Assembly: GCA_041751875.1 (NCBI GenBank)
Contig: JBGSIC010000008.1
Span: forward strand, 1-64,000
Direction: 5' to 3'
Length of the DNA: 64,000 bases
DNA from: JBGSIC01 sp041751875
Lineage (GTDB): Bacteria > Bdellovibrionota > FAC87 > UBA2466 > JACKAF01
The first letter of the stretch is position 1, and each line of letters opens with the position of its first letter. This document shows positions 42,420 to 51,888 of the stretch, one piece after another. The translations under genes were made by a program, and so were the position numbers. Under the pieces are notes generated by a model. It was not told where the DNA came from, ran no database searches, and saw nothing but the letters and a program-made list of their open reading frames with translations.

Positions 42420-44792
42420 ATGAAATCTTTTCCCCCCTCCCTCATCAAAGTCGTTCTTACACTGTGGGCGTTCCTTGGCCTGTCTGTTTCGGCCTATGCG
42501 AAGGAAAAACCTCGCGATCTAAGTTATTTGCGGGCGCTTCAGGTTGAGCATCCGTACTGTCAGGGTAAAGCAAACCTTGATGTGGCGCGTGACTATTTCG
42601 TTGAAGTAGCTAACGCACTGCCCGGTGTCCAAGAATACAATGAGCTGGTGCGTGAGTACCGCCGTAAGCGTTGGGATGCATACCGAGAAAAGCACACGCA
42701 GTTCTTGCAGCTCTACCCCCAATCGCCATTACGCGAAGCGTTAGCTTTCCTTGATGTTCAGGTGATGTTTGAACACGCGGATGAGCAGGTAGGACCGCCA
42801 AACATGGCGAATGCCGAGAAAGCATTTCGCGAAGTTCTGGTGCAGCACCCCGAGTCAGAATTGGCTCCGGTTCTTTACGCTACCGCCGGTAATTACTGGC
42901 TCCAGAGAGGGCTTACGAGCAAGAGCCTGGAGTTATATGAACGCGCTCGGGAAAAGTATCCGTTACACTCCGCTTCTTGCGTGATTCTGATGGGCATTGC
43001 CGAGAATCGTTACCTTGAAGGCGAACTTGAACGCGCGCAACCTACGTTTAAGCTTGTTCTACAAAAGTGCACCAACCCGATGCTTCAGTTGGGGGCGGCT
43101 ATTCGCCTGGCGGATCTGGAACTCAAGTCCAAACCCGCCCTATCGGAAAAGGCCTACGAACAGGCGCTCAAAAAAGATCCCAATCGATTTAACCGCTTTT
43201 ATCAGCACGCCCTTTTTAACTTAGGGGAAATTAAGTTTCGTCGGAAGAATTACGATTCGGCCCACTTCTACTTTGACGAGTACGTGAAGCACAGCTCGCA
43301 ACAAGCTGTTTGTTTGCCCTACGCCCAGAAACGCGTTGCGGATATCGCGTTTGTTCAAAAAGAACCCATCAAAAAAGTCGTGGGTCTTTACATGGTGGCC
43401 CACGATCAGGCCCCAGGAACCGACGCCGGCCGTTTTGCTTACTTACGTGGCCTGATGTTGGAAATGCCGAAGTTTGGAGATGCCGAGTTCCAACGGCGCT
43501 TGAAGGTCATTGACGAAAATATTGATCAGCTAGAAGACTCTGATTTGCGAAAAGAAGCTTACGTCGAGAAAGGCCTCGTACTTTTGGACCGCGGAGAAGT
43601 GCGCGCAATTGAGTATTTGCGACGCTTGGGCGAGCGGGGTGATTTTCTGTATGACCCTCTTGCGGTGCGGAGCTTTGTCCGCAAGCGAATCAACGATCTC
43701 CTTCAGAAAGATGCCGACCTCATTCAGGCTGATAAGGAATCTGTTCTGAAAGATGAGGCGAAGAACCACCTCCTTCGTCAGGTAGAAAAAGTTTACTCCA
43801 AGTGGATAAAGGGAAGTCCGGAAGACAAAAACGCACGCCGATTTTTCACCGAGGGAGTCTTGGTCCGCTTCCAAAAGAATATCGTCGAAGATCCGGCAGA
43901 GGCTACTAAGCAGCTTGCCCAGTGGGCTCTTTCTCCTATTTGGGATCCTAAAGCCGCCTCCAGTGTGAAACGCAATCAAACAAGTGAAGCCCTGCTACGA
44001 AAGCTCTCTCAGTCAAGAGACAGCGAACTGGCGTTAATCTATTCCAAGAATAAACCTCTACTTGATCCTTTCGCCCAAGGTCCCTACCAAGTGCTTTGGT
44101 TGGCGGTAGCCCAATCCCTTAAAGACCAAAAATGGTTGAACCAGATTGCTCAAAACAATCAAGCCGTGCGCAGTCCTGCCTCGATCCACCGTATGGCGGA
44201 CGGTGAAGTAGAAAACTACTCTCACCTCATGCTTGGCAGAGTGTTTCGTGAGCAGAAAAAATACGCCCAAGCCGATATCGCTCTGAGAAGCATTGAAAAG
44301 GGAGCCTTTCTTACCGAGGCTCTTAAGGAACGTCTCGCCATGTACCGCGCGACTCAACGCTATTTTGAGGCCTACGACACTGCCATGCGCCTCTATCACC
44401 GTGCTGCTAAGTCGGACCTCGAGCGAGTCCAAACGCTAGCGACCTTGCACGACCTTACGCAGACAGGAAAACTTTGGAAGAAAATTCCGGAGCTTATTCA
44501 GTTGGTCGAAGCCGATCCGCGCGCTGAAACTCAAAAAGCGTCGATTTATCATCTAGCGGGACAGTCCTACTATCCGGCTAACTGTGGTCAAGCGACCGAG
44601 ATGTTTGAAAAGGCAATCGCCTCCGGCCAGGAGTTCGTGGGCAAAGGGGAAGCGCAGTACAAGCTTGGAAAATGCCTGGTGACATTGAAAAAGCCGGCCC
44701 AAGCCAAACAGGTTTGGGAAGAACTGGCTAATATTAACGACCCTTTTTGGACTCCTTTAGCTAAGAACGAACTCAATATCCTTTCGCAGTAG
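42420..44792 (+). CDS. Exported TPR-repeat protein upstream of the flagellar regulator
   Basis: 790 residues. A signal peptide ends near AYAKE. Nearly all the rest is helix-turn-helix repeats of TPR type (for example AEKAFREVLVQHPESELAPVLY, LGEIKFRRKNYDSAHFYFDEYV, AQYKLGKCLVTLKKPAQAKQVW). Such proteins act as periplasmic scaffolds. It is followed 49 bases later by the sigma-54 activator and then by flgB, and it has its own sigma-54 match, so it is probably tied to motility, perhaps to periplasmic flagellar assembly, but that is inferred from position only. Confidence 0.78.
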   Translation: MKSFPPSLIKVVLTLWAFLGLSVSAYAKEKPRDLSYLRALQVEHPYCQGKANLDVARDYFVEVANALPGVQEYNELVREYRRKRWDAYREKHTQFLQLYPQSPLREALAFLDVQVMFEHADEQVGPPNMANAEKAFREVLVQHPESELAPVLYATAGNYWLQRGLTSKSLELYERAREKYPLHSASCVILMGIAENRYLEGELERAQPTFKLVLQKCTNPMLQLGAAIRLADLELKSKPALSEKAYEQALKKDPNRFNRFYQHALFNLGEIKFRRKNYDSAHFYFDEYVKHSSQQAVCLPYAQKRVADIAFVQKEPIKKVVGLYMVAHDQAPGTDAGRFAYLRGLMLEMPKFGDAEFQRRLKVIDENIDQLEDSDLRKEAYVEKGLVLLDRGEVRAIEYLRRLGERGDFLYDPLAVRSFVRKRINDLLQKDADLIQADKESVLKDEAKNHLLRQVEKVYSKWIKGSPEDKNARRFFTEGVLVRFQKNIVEDPAEATKQLAQWALSPIWDPKAASSVKRNQTSEALLRKLSQSRDSELALIYSKNKPLLDPFAQGPYQVLWLAVAQSLKDQKWLNQIAQNNQAVRSPASIHRMADGEVENYSHLMLGRVFREQKKYAQADIALRSIEKGAFLTEALKERLAMYRATQRYFEAYDTAMRLYHRAAKSDLERVQTLATLHDLTQTGKLWKKIPELIQLVEADPRAETQKASIYHLAGQSYYPANCGQATEMFEKAIASGQEFVGKGEAQYKLGKCLVTLKKPAQAKQVWEELANINDPFWTPLAKNELNILSQ

Positions 44793-44841
44793 TTTTCTAT
44801 CGTTGTCCGATCTCGGGCAACATTTACCCCGCAAGAGAAAC

Positions 44842-45816
44842 ATGACGACACTCAAATTCGACAATCGAACTCTGTTCGTTGCAGACGATGCCATGGAAAA
44901 AGTGGTTTCCTTGGCTGGCAGAGCCGCCAATAGCGACGCACCCGTCTTGGTGTGTGGCCAAAGTGGAACAGGCAAAGAGCTCATTGCTCGTTACATCCAC
45001 CGTAAAAGTGCACGCGCGGAGAAAAACTTTGTATCTGTAAACTGCGCCGCGATCCCCGATGGCCTACTTGAAGCCGAACTCTTTGGCTATGAGAAGGGTG
45101 CTTTTACAGGGGCAACACACAGTCGGATGGGAAAGTTTGAACAGGCACATCTAGGGACGTTGCTACTCGATGAAATTAGCGAGATGCCTATTCTATTGCA
45201 GGCAAAACTCTTGCGTGTGCTCCAAGAAGGAGAAGTCGACCGATTGGGAGGACAACGGCCCATTCCCATTCAGACCCGTATTATTGCAACCACGAACCGG
45301 GATCCTCTTGAACTCATTGAAAGTGGTCAGTTTCGGGAAGACTTGTTCTACCGTCTAAACGTCATTCGCATTGACTGCGTTTCCCTAAAGGGGCGCTTTC
45401 AAGCCATTGCCCGTTTTTCGTTTCAGCTCATGGAATCGCTCGCCCAACAGCACGGATATGCTTCGGCTACGATTTCCCCCGCGGCTTTGGAGAAATTGCA
45501 GGCCCACAGCTGGCCGGGAAATATTCGTGAGCTTCAGAATGTGATTCACCGTGCGCTTTTGACGGCCGACGGCGGCACCATCGAGATAGGGCATCTTACC
45601 GCTTTAGGCGAGCGTACGAGCGCGGCTATGTCGCGCACGGGTTCGGGAGTGCAGAGTCTTTCCGAAGTCGAAAAAAATCACATTCTCAAAACGCTCGAGC
45701 ATACCTCCGGCAATCGTGCTCAAGCAGCGCGTCTTTTAGGGATCAGCGTGAGAACTTTGCGCAACAAGCTGAAAACCTATAACTCGGATTCGTTGGCGCA
45801 CAGCAAAGAATTTTAG
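44842..45816 (+). CDS. Sigma-54-dependent transcriptional activator without receiver domain
   Basis: 324 residues from the ATG at 44842 (AAGAGA site ahead). It is an AAA+ activator: Walker A GQSGTGKE (39-46), the sigma-54 contact loop GAFTGA (86-91), Walker B LLLDEIS, the sensor region SWPGNIRELQNV, then a Fis-type helix-turn-helix near the end (NRAQAARLLGISVRTLRNKL). Only about 15 residues precede the AAA+ domain, so there is no response-regulator receiver as in FlrC/NtrC; the size is like PspF. It lies between a TPR gene and flgB, and both have -24/-12 promoter matches, so it is likely the flagellar activator, controlled by level or by a partner protein. Confidence 0.9.
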   Translation: MTTLKFDNRTLFVADDAMEKVVSLAGRAANSDAPVLVCGQSGTGKELIARYIHRKSARAEKNFVSVNCAAIPDGLLEAELFGYEKGAFTGATHSRMGKFEQAHLGTLLLDEISEMPILLQAKLLRVLQEGEVDRLGGQRPIPIQTRIIATTNRDPLELIESGQFREDLFYRLNVIRIDCVSLKGRFQAIARFSFQLMESLAQQHGYASATISPAALEKLQAHSWPGNIRELQNVIHRALLTADGGTIEIGHLTALGERTSAAMSRTGSGVQSLSEVEKNHILKTLEHTSGNRAQAARLLGISVRTLRNKLKTYNSDSLAHSKEF

Positions 45817-45834
45817 ATAACGGCATGCAAAAGA

Positions 45835-45868
45835 GGAAAAATTTTCCCTTCGTAGGGAAAGATTTTCC
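45835..45868. terminator. Inverted repeat after the sigma-54 activator gene
   Basis: GGAAAAATTTTCCC and GGGAAAGATTTTCC can pair over 14 bases with two mismatches around a TTCGTA loop, 19 bases past the stop codon. No T-run follows, so it is a weak terminator or an mRNA-end stabiliser, or it may be part of the regulatory region of the flagellar operon. Confidence 0.5.
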
Positions 45869-45921
45869 TGTTGGAATGCCACAAGAACTTCCATCCGTGC
45901 GTGCGGCAAAGGTTTCTGTTG

Positions 45922-45937
45922 TGGCCCTGATCTTGCA
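45922..45937 (+). promoter_or_regulatory. Sigma-54 (-24/-12) promoter of the flagellar operon
   Basis: TGGCCC-TGATC-TTGCA: perfect -12 and spacing, TGGC in the -24 element. Predicted transcript start near 45948, a 56-base leader to flgB. The activator gene lies directly upstream. Confidence 0.7.
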
Positions 45938-46003
45938 CTTAAGATAGAGCGGACCTTTTCGGCAATTTCCCCAAACGGCTTTAGGCTTTTTTAAAAGTAA
46001 AAT

Positions 46004-46402
46004 ATGGCAGAACTATTCGACAAGACGATCAATGTGCTCTCGAGCGCCATGGATCTCTACATGCTGCGCCACGCGGTCATCACGGATAACATCGCGAACT
46101 CCGAAACGCCTAACTTCAAAGCGCGACGTGTGGAGTTTGAAACAGAAATTCAGAAAGTCTTGGAACGTGAAAAAGATGGGAATGTGGACCCGGAGGGTGG
46201 GGTGGAACGCTCGCTCGCCTCTATCAATCCCATAATTTATGAAGATCCACACTCGGAAGTCGGACAAGACAAAAATAGCGTCGACATGGACCGAGAAATG
46301 TCGGATCTAAAAAAGAACGAACTGAAATATTCGACCGCGAGCCAAGCGGTTACCCAAAAGTTTTCTCTCTTAAAGTACGCAATCTCGGAAGGACGTGAAT
46401 AA
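46004..46402 (+). CDS. flgB: Flagellar basal-body rod protein FlgB
   Basis: 132 residues. The N-terminal LDLYMLRHAVITDNIANSET is the rod-protein signature in which the D-N-I-A-N motif is strongly conserved; the C-terminal helix (YSTASQAVTQKFSLLKYAIS) closes the coiled-coil pair. FlgB is the most proximal rod subunit and is exported by the flagellar type III system without a signal peptide. It is the first gene of the operon, and its TAA overlaps the flgC ATG. Confidence 0.96.
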   Translation: MAELFDKTINVLSSAMDLYMLRHAVITDNIANSETPNFKARRVEFETEIQKVLEREKDGNVDPEGGVERSLASINPIIYEDPHSEVGQDKNSVDMDREMSDLKKNELKYSTASQAVTQKFSLLKYAISEGRE

Positions 46403-46842
46403 TGGCTGATTTCTTTAATGCCTTGGACGTTTCCGCTTCAGCACTAAGTGCCGAGCGTATCCGAATGAATTCTATCTCGAGCAACCTGGCCAACGCGCAA
46501 ACCACGCGTTCCCCTGAGGGTGGCCCGTACCGACGCAAAGACCCGGTTTTTGAAGCCGTTCCCGAAAAACATTTCGCAAATGTGCTGGGCGAGCGAATGG
46601 AAGTGGAAACTCACAAAGTGAAAGTTGCCGATGTGATTTCCGATCCGAATCCCCCCCGCATGCTTTACAAGCCTGAGCATCCTGACGCGAACCCTCAAGG
46701 TTATGTAGCCATGCCAAACGTAAATACGCTTGAGGAGATGGTTAACATGCTCACGGCGAGCCGCACGTACGAGGCGAATATCTCAGCCATCGGTGTTACG
46801 AAAAGCATGATGCAAAAAGCCCTTGAGATTGGACGGAGATAG
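46402..46842 (+). CDS. flgC: Flagellar basal-body rod protein FlgC
   Basis: 146 residues. The N-terminus (SALSAERIRMNSISSNLANAQT) and the C-terminal MVNMLTASRTYEANISAIG are both classic FlgC motifs, with NPQGYVAMPNVNTLEEM between. It forms part of the proximal rod with FlgB, FliE and FlgF/G. Start overlaps the flgB stop. Confidence 0.96.
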   Translation: MADFFNALDVSASALSAERIRMNSISSNLANAQTTRSPEGGPYRRKDPVFEAVPEKHFANVLGERMEVETHKVKVADVISDPNPPRMLYKPEHPDANPQGYVAMPNVNTLEEMVNMLTASRTYEANISAIGVTKSMMQKALEIGRR

Positions 46843-46845
46843 TAG

Positions 46846-47148
46846 ATGCCTATTTCAACTTTAACCCCCACGTTGTCGGCTGAGCAGTTTATCGAGCGCG
46901 CGCCGATTGATAAAACCACCAGTCCCGAGGGGTCTTTTGCCCAAACGCTTAAAGAATCCATCGCTAACGTAGATACCTTGATGAAGGAAGCTGACGTCAA
47001 GATGGAAGGCATTGTAGCGGGCAAGGGCGAGAATATCCATGAAGCCATGATTGCTTTTGAAAAGGCAGAGTCGGCTTTGAAGATGTTGACCCAAGTTCGT
47101 AACAAAGCTTTGGAAGCTTACAACCAGATTATCCAGATGCAGGTGTGA
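46846..47148 (+). CDS. fliE: Flagellar hook-basal body complex protein FliE
   Basis: 100 residues, the usual length. The C-terminal half has the FliE signature: EAMIAFEKAESALKMLTQVRNKALEAYNQI. FliE joins the MS ring to the rod. A GGAG site precedes the ATG, and fliF follows six bases after the stop. Confidence 0.95.
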   Translation: MPISTLTPTLSAEQFIERAPIDKTTSPEGSFAQTLKESIANVDTLMKEADVKMEGIVAGKGENIHEAMIAFEKAESALKMLTQVRNKALEAYNQIIQMQV

Positions 47149-47154
47149 TAGCGC

Positions 47155-48822
47155 ATGTTAGAAGCACTTAGAAATTGGTTTGAAGGAGCCGCTAAAACGT
47201 TCGGCGAGATGTCCATCGGCAAGCGGGCATTAATCGCTGGCCTAGGAGGGCTGCTTGTACTCGCTGCTGCCGGCGGCATTCTCGTTTCCCGACATAATCC
47301 CTACTCGGTTCTTTACTCCGATCTCTCTGGGGAAGAGTCTGCAGCGGTCTTAAAAAAGCTCGGGGAGACGAAAATTCCTTACACCTTGAGCGACGACAAG
47401 AAAGTCGTCTCTGTCCCCGCCGACCAAATGGATTTGGCTCGTATGGAGTTGGCCAAGGAAGGCCTTCCGGGACAAGATGTGGTGGGATTTGAGCGCTTCG
47501 ATAAGACCAGCTTTGGTGTATCGAGTTATGTCCAACGCGTGCAGTACATTCGTTCCCTTCAAGGGGAACTTATTCGCTCTATTCAACGTATTGACGCTGT
47601 CAAAAGAGCGCGTGTCCATATCAGTATTCCTCCCAAGCGGACCTTTTTAGAAGATGAAGAGGCTCCCAAGGCTTCTGTAGTCGTCGAGCTTAAGCGGGGA
47701 AGAGAGCTTGCGAAAGCCGAAAGCAAAGGCATCGCTCACTTGGTTTCCAGCGCGGTCGAGGGCCTTCAGGTCAATCAAGTCACAATCGTTGATACACAAG
47801 GACGTTTTTTGCATCGTCCGGAAGACGAAGACACGCAAGGCATGTCAACGCAAGTACTTGAGATGCAGCGCTCAATGGAAAAGTCTTACGAGAAACGCAT
47901 TGTGGATCTTTTAAGCCCTGTTGTGGGTGCAGGGAAAGTCATTGCGAAAGTAGCTGCGGAACTTGATATGTCCCGCTCGAACACCTTTGAAGAAAGTTAC
48001 GATCCAGACCGTACGGTCGCACAGGTCACGATCAAGAACGATGAAACCGCTAACGGCCAGCGTCCCAATCCGTTGGGTATTCCGGGCAGTCGGTCGAACC
48101 TTCCGGGTAGCGAAGTCAACAATCCGCCCGTGCCAATGGCTACGATGAACACGGAAAAGAACTCCCAGAAATCGAACTACGCAGTTCCAAAGAAAATTGC
48201 TCGCGTAGATAAGCCTTCCGGCAGCCTGAAGCGCCTGACGGTAGCGGTGGTTGTGGATGGCCTCTATAAAGCACCTGCTGGTTCGACGGGGGCAGAACGC
48301 TTTGAGCCTCGCAGTGATGCGGAGCTGACTCGTCTACAAAGCCTGGTTGCAGAAGCTGTCGGTATCGATTCAGAACGTCGTGACAGCATCACGATCACAA
48401 GCCTTCCTTTCAAGGACAATGAGCTTTTGCCTCTGGAAGAAGCGATTCCTGCCATCGAAGGGTTCAGCTATGAGCGCCTTGGTCAAAACCTTATGAAGAA
48501 TGGTCTCATTCTCAGTGTGATACTTCTGTTCTTCTTCAGTGTTTTGCGCCCGTTCCTCCGATGGGCCACCACCGGTGATCTTGAGAAAGAGCTTTCGCTT
48601 CTACCTAAGACGGTAGGTGAGCTTGAGCTGGCTAAAGCGCAAGATCCCGCCTTGATGGCACTTTCACAAGAATTGTCGTTCCTTGATGATCCTGAGCCTT
48701 TGGAGAAAAAGGAAGAACTTGAGCTTGTGAAACGCGTAAAACAAAAAATGGAAACCTCACCTCACAAAGGACTTCACGTAGTCTCCGAGTGGGTTGACGA
48801 CGAGCTAAACCGAGAGACCTAA
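47155..48822 (+). CDS. fliF: Flagellar MS-ring protein FliF
   Basis: 555 residues with two membrane helices (about 24-45 and 440-460) and the ring-building periplasmic domains between (LYSDLSGEESAAVLKKLGE, FGVSSYVQRVQYIRSLQGEL). A Pro/Asn-rich loop lies near residues 300-330, and the C-terminal cytoplasmic tail that grips FliG is present (acidic, ending ELNRET). Slightly shorter than average but complete. Confidence 0.96.
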   Translation: MLEALRNWFEGAAKTFGEMSIGKRALIAGLGGLLVLAAAGGILVSRHNPYSVLYSDLSGEESAAVLKKLGETKIPYTLSDDKKVVSVPADQMDLARMELAKEGLPGQDVVGFERFDKTSFGVSSYVQRVQYIRSLQGELIRSIQRIDAVKRARVHISIPPKRTFLEDEEAPKASVVVELKRGRELAKAESKGIAHLVSSAVEGLQVNQVTIVDTQGRFLHRPEDEDTQGMSTQVLEMQRSMEKSYEKRIVDLLSPVVGAGKVIAKVAAELDMSRSNTFEESYDPDRTVAQVTIKNDETANGQRPNPLGIPGSRSNLPGSEVNNPPVPMATMNTEKNSQKSNYAVPKKIARVDKPSGSLKRLTVAVVVDGLYKAPAGSTGAERFEPRSDAELTRLQSLVAEAVGIDSERRDSITITSLPFKDNELLPLEEAIPAIEGFSYERLGQNLMKNGLILSVILLFFFSVLRPFLRWATTGDLEKELSLLPKTVGELELAKAQDPALMALSQELSFLDDPEPLEKKEELELVKRVKQKMETSPHKGLHVVSEWVDDELNRET

Positions 48823-48825
48823 TCC

Positions 48826-49851
48826 ATGCCTAGACCGATCAAAAAAGAACAGCTCTCTGGAATTGAGAAAACCGCCATTCTCATGAATGTGCTGGGTGAG
48901 GGCAAATCGTTCGAGTTGATGAAGGGCATGAAGGACACCGACGTTCGTCGCTTGCTTCACGTCATGGGAAAGCTGAAGAAAGCTCCTATTTCGATTATCA
49001 ACTCCGTATTGCGAGAGTTTCTGTTCAAAGTGTCAGAAACCGAGGAAATCATTTTTGATGAGAACCTGACCAACATGGACACCGTCCGAAAGGGCTTGGG
49101 AGAAGAACGCGCAAAACAGATCTTTGGTACGGTAAAGAATGTCAATTTGGTCACCCGCAAGCAGATTTCTGCACTTGACCAAATTGAAACCAAGACACTC
49201 GCGGAATTTTTGGTCGCCGAACACCCACAAACCATCGCAACAATTATGGCGCACATGGATGTCGATCGTCAGGTAGCAATGATTAAGCTCTTTCCTGACG
49301 CAGTCCGGGCGGAAGTGGTGCTTCGCATGGCGAATCTTGAATACGTTTCTCCTGAAAAAGTGGAGGAAATTGATTTAGTTTTGAAAAACGAACTCATTGA
49401 ATCGGGTAAAGGGAAAGACAACCGCTTTGGTGGCATTGTCGCTATCGCGGATATGATTAATTCCCTGGATAAACGCCTGATGAATTCGATTCTGGCTCGC
49501 CTCGAAGACAAGGATCCGCTTCTTACGGAAGAAATCCGCCAGCATATGTTTACGTTCACGGATATCAGTAAAATTGATGACCGTGGCATTCAGCTCGTTC
49601 TTCGCGAGGTACCGAACGATAAGTTGCTCCTTGCACTTAAGAGTGCTCCTGAAGAAGTGAAAGAGAAAATCTTTAGTTCCATGTCCCAACGTGCGTCTGA
49701 AATGTTGCGCGACGATTTGGGGGCCTTGGGTCCTCAAAAGGTATCTGACGTTGAAGCGGCTCAGCGCGAAGTGGTTGGGATCGTAAAAAAGCTGGAAGAA
49801 GAAGGGAAGATCGTCATTGGCATCGGAGACGAATCAGAAATCATTCCGTAG
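48826..49851 (+). CDS. fliG: Flagellar motor switch protein FliG
   Basis: 341 residues. The three domains are visible: N-terminal FliF-binding part with LSGIEKTAILMNVLGE, the middle domain with the conserved EHPQTIATIMAHM, and the torque-generating C-terminal domain (FTFTDISKIDDRGIQLVLREV, where charged residues face MotA, and KEKIFSSMSQRASEMLRDDL). It forms the rotor-stator interface. Confidence 0.97.
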   Translation: MPRPIKKEQLSGIEKTAILMNVLGEGKSFELMKGMKDTDVRRLLHVMGKLKKAPISIINSVLREFLFKVSETEEIIFDENLTNMDTVRKGLGEERAKQIFGTVKNVNLVTRKQISALDQIETKTLAEFLVAEHPQTIATIMAHMDVDRQVAMIKLFPDAVRAEVVLRMANLEYVSPEKVEEIDLVLKNELIESGKGKDNRFGGIVAIADMINSLDKRLMNSILARLEDKDPLLTEEIRQHMFTFTDISKIDDRGIQLVLREVPNDKLLLALKSAPEEVKEKIFSSMSQRASEMLRDDLGALGPQKVSDVEAAQREVVGIVKKLEEEGKIVIGIGDESEIIP

Positions 49852-49864
49852 TACGGAGCATACT

Positions 49865-50575
49865 GTGGCAGAAGACACACACGCTTTCCAGCCTTTTACG
49901 GTGGATAAGGTGAAAGAGCAGCCGCATCCGGACTTTGTGGAAACCTTTGCGAAGGGCACCGTTCCGTTCGAGAATGCTGACGCCTTTTGGAAGGCTGTAG
50001 AAGAAGATCCCTTTCTCCGCGCTGGCTGGGAAAAGCAAATTAATGCCCGTATCGCTCAGAAACTGAAAGTCGATCACGGCGCAGAATGTGAAAAAATCTT
50101 TGAACAGGCCAAACAGGCTGGTCACGAGGCGGGCCGCGAAGAAGCTAAGACAGAGCTTGCGGAAGCGAAAGCGAGACTGAACGAAATTTGCGAGTCTGTG
50201 TGGGCCCAGAAGGCTGAAATCTTAGTGGACCACGAAGCCCACTGGGCAAAAGCCTTTTCCCATTTATGCGAACGTTTAATGCTTCCCCGAGGCCGTGAGC
50301 AGGCTGCTGTGGTGACGACTTGGGTGAAAGAGAACGTGGAACGCGTGCGAGCAAAAGGGAAAGTTCAGATTTTGGTCGCCGAAGCGGACTTTGCGCTGCT
50401 GGAATCGTCCCTAATGAGTTCAGGCGAGAGTCGCTGGACCGTAAAAGCCGATCCGACTCTGAAGCCGGGTGAGGTTCGCTGCAATACGAACGCGGGTGGA
50501 TTTTTCTTTTCTCCTGAGAACGAATTGAAGCGATTAGAAGGCATGATTGAACGTTTTTTTGCTGAGAACACCTAA
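49865..50575 (+). CDS. fliH: Flagellar assembly protein FliH
   Basis: The frame is open from 49817 inside fliG, but the GTG at 49865 is preferred because it follows the fliG stop and has a GGAG site. The 236-residue product has a helical middle (GHEAGREEAKTELAEAKARL) and the FliH/type III C-terminal domain (VNERVRAKGKVQILVAEAD in loose form, then the DPTLKPGEVRCNTNAGGFFF motif). FliH binds the FliI ATPase and holds it at the export gate. Its TAA overlaps the fliI ATG. Confidence 0.88.
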   Translation: MAEDTHAFQPFTVDKVKEQPHPDFVETFAKGTVPFENADAFWKAVEEDPFLRAGWEKQINARIAQKLKVDHGAECEKIFEQAKQAGHEAGREEAKTELAEAKARLNEICESVWAQKAEILVDHEAHWAKAFSHLCERLMLPRGREQAAVVTTWVKENVERVRAKGKVQILVAEADFALLESSLMSSGESRWTVKADPTLKPGEVRCNTNAGGFFFSPENELKRLEGMIERFFAENT

Positions 50576-51885
50576 TGAGTTTGAAAAAATTAGCCAAAGC
50601 CATTGAATCTGAGTCCTTTGAAGAACGATCGGGAACGATTACCCGCGTTCAGCAAAGCTCAGTACGAATTACTTTGCCCGAAGTCCAAGTGGGGTCTATT
50701 TGCTACGTGCAAGGGGCTAACGGGAAACTCCCCCTAGAAGTGGTTTCGCTCGATGCCGAGGGCAGCACAGCCATGCCGCTCGATACCCTTGATGGTATTC
50801 AACTAGGGGCTAAGGTGCACCTTAGCCATGAAGGGGCGACGTTTCCAGTAGGCGAAGCGTTGCTTGGATCCATTGTCGATTCCATGGGCGTTTCTTATGA
50901 GCCAAAGCGCTCCCTTTTGCTTCCCGAGCGCATTTCGCTTTACGGGCAACCCGTCAATCCGCTTGACCGTGAAGTTATTTCTGATCCCGTTGACCTTGGT
51001 ATTCGCGCAATCAACGCGTGTTTGACCTGTGGTCGTGGGCAGCGCCAGGGAATTTTCGCTGGTTCGGGAGTAGGTAAGAGTGTGCTTCTGGGGATGATCT
51101 CCCGTTTCACTTCCGCTGATGTGGTGGTGATAGGTTTGATAGGCGAGCGCGGCCGCGAAGTGAAAGAGTTTATCGATAAGGAATTGGGTCCACAGGGACG
51201 TAAGAAAAGCGTGGTCGTGGTGGAGACCTCCGACAAGTCTGCCGTCCGAAGGAGCCGGGGGGCCTACGCAGCCACTGCTGCAGCGGAGTACTTCCGCCAG
51301 AAGGGTGCTCACGTAGTGCTTTTGATGGATTCGCTAACCCGTTTTGCGATGGCCCAACGAGAAATTGCGATTGCCGCAGGGGAACCCCCAACTACCAAGG
51401 CTTATCCACCTTCGGTATTCTCGAATATCTCCAGAGTAGTAGAGCGTGCTGGTAATTGGGGAGATTCCGGTAGCATCACCGGTCTCTACACTGTTTTGGT
51501 CGAAGGTGACGATTTAGATGATCCTGTCGCGGACAACTGTCGTGCGTTTCTGGATGGCCACATTGTTCTTTCGCGGGATCTCGCCAACCGTGGTCACTAC
51601 CCCGCCGTCGACGTTCTTTCCAGCGTCAGCCGCGTGATGGACCAGGTAGTTGATAGCAACCAGCTTATCAATACACGAGGCTTAAGAGATTCAATGGCAC
51701 GTTACCGACAAAACGAAGATGCCATTAAGTATGGTCTTTACATGAACGGGTCGGATCCTTTGATTGACCGTTGCATTGAACTCAATCCGGGAGTCACCAA
51801 GTTTCTTCGGCAGGACAGGGAGCAAGCAGCCAGTATTGAAAAAGCACGCGAGGAACTTGCCTCGTTGATGGCGATGGGGGGATAG
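50575..51885 (+). CDS. fliI: Flagellum-specific export ATPase FliI
   Basis: 436 residues. The F1-beta-like core has Walker A GSGVGKSVLL after GIFAG, RGREVKEFI, Walker B VVLLMDSLTRFAMAQRE, and the SGSITGLYTVLVEGDD stretch. It hydrolyses ATP to help unfold and feed export substrates. Start and stop overlap or abut the neighbouring genes, so it is translated in coupling with fliH. Confidence 0.97.
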   Translation: MSLKKLAKAIESESFEERSGTITRVQQSSVRITLPEVQVGSICYVQGANGKLPLEVVSLDAEGSTAMPLDTLDGIQLGAKVHLSHEGATFPVGEALLGSIVDSMGVSYEPKRSLLLPERISLYGQPVNPLDREVISDPVDLGIRAINACLTCGRGQRQGIFAGSGVGKSVLLGMISRFTSADVVVIGLIGERGREVKEFIDKELGPQGRKKSVVVVETSDKSAVRRSRGAYAATAAAEYFRQKGAHVVLLMDSLTRFAMAQREIAIAAGEPPTTKAYPPSVFSNISRVVERAGNWGDSGSITGLYTVLVEGDDLDDPVADNCRAFLDGHIVLSRDLANRGHYPAVDVLSSVSRVMDQVVDSNQLINTRGLRDSMARYRQNEDAIKYGLYMNGSDPLIDRCIELNPGVTKFLRQDREQAASIEKAREELASLMAMGG

Positions 51886-51888
51886 CGC

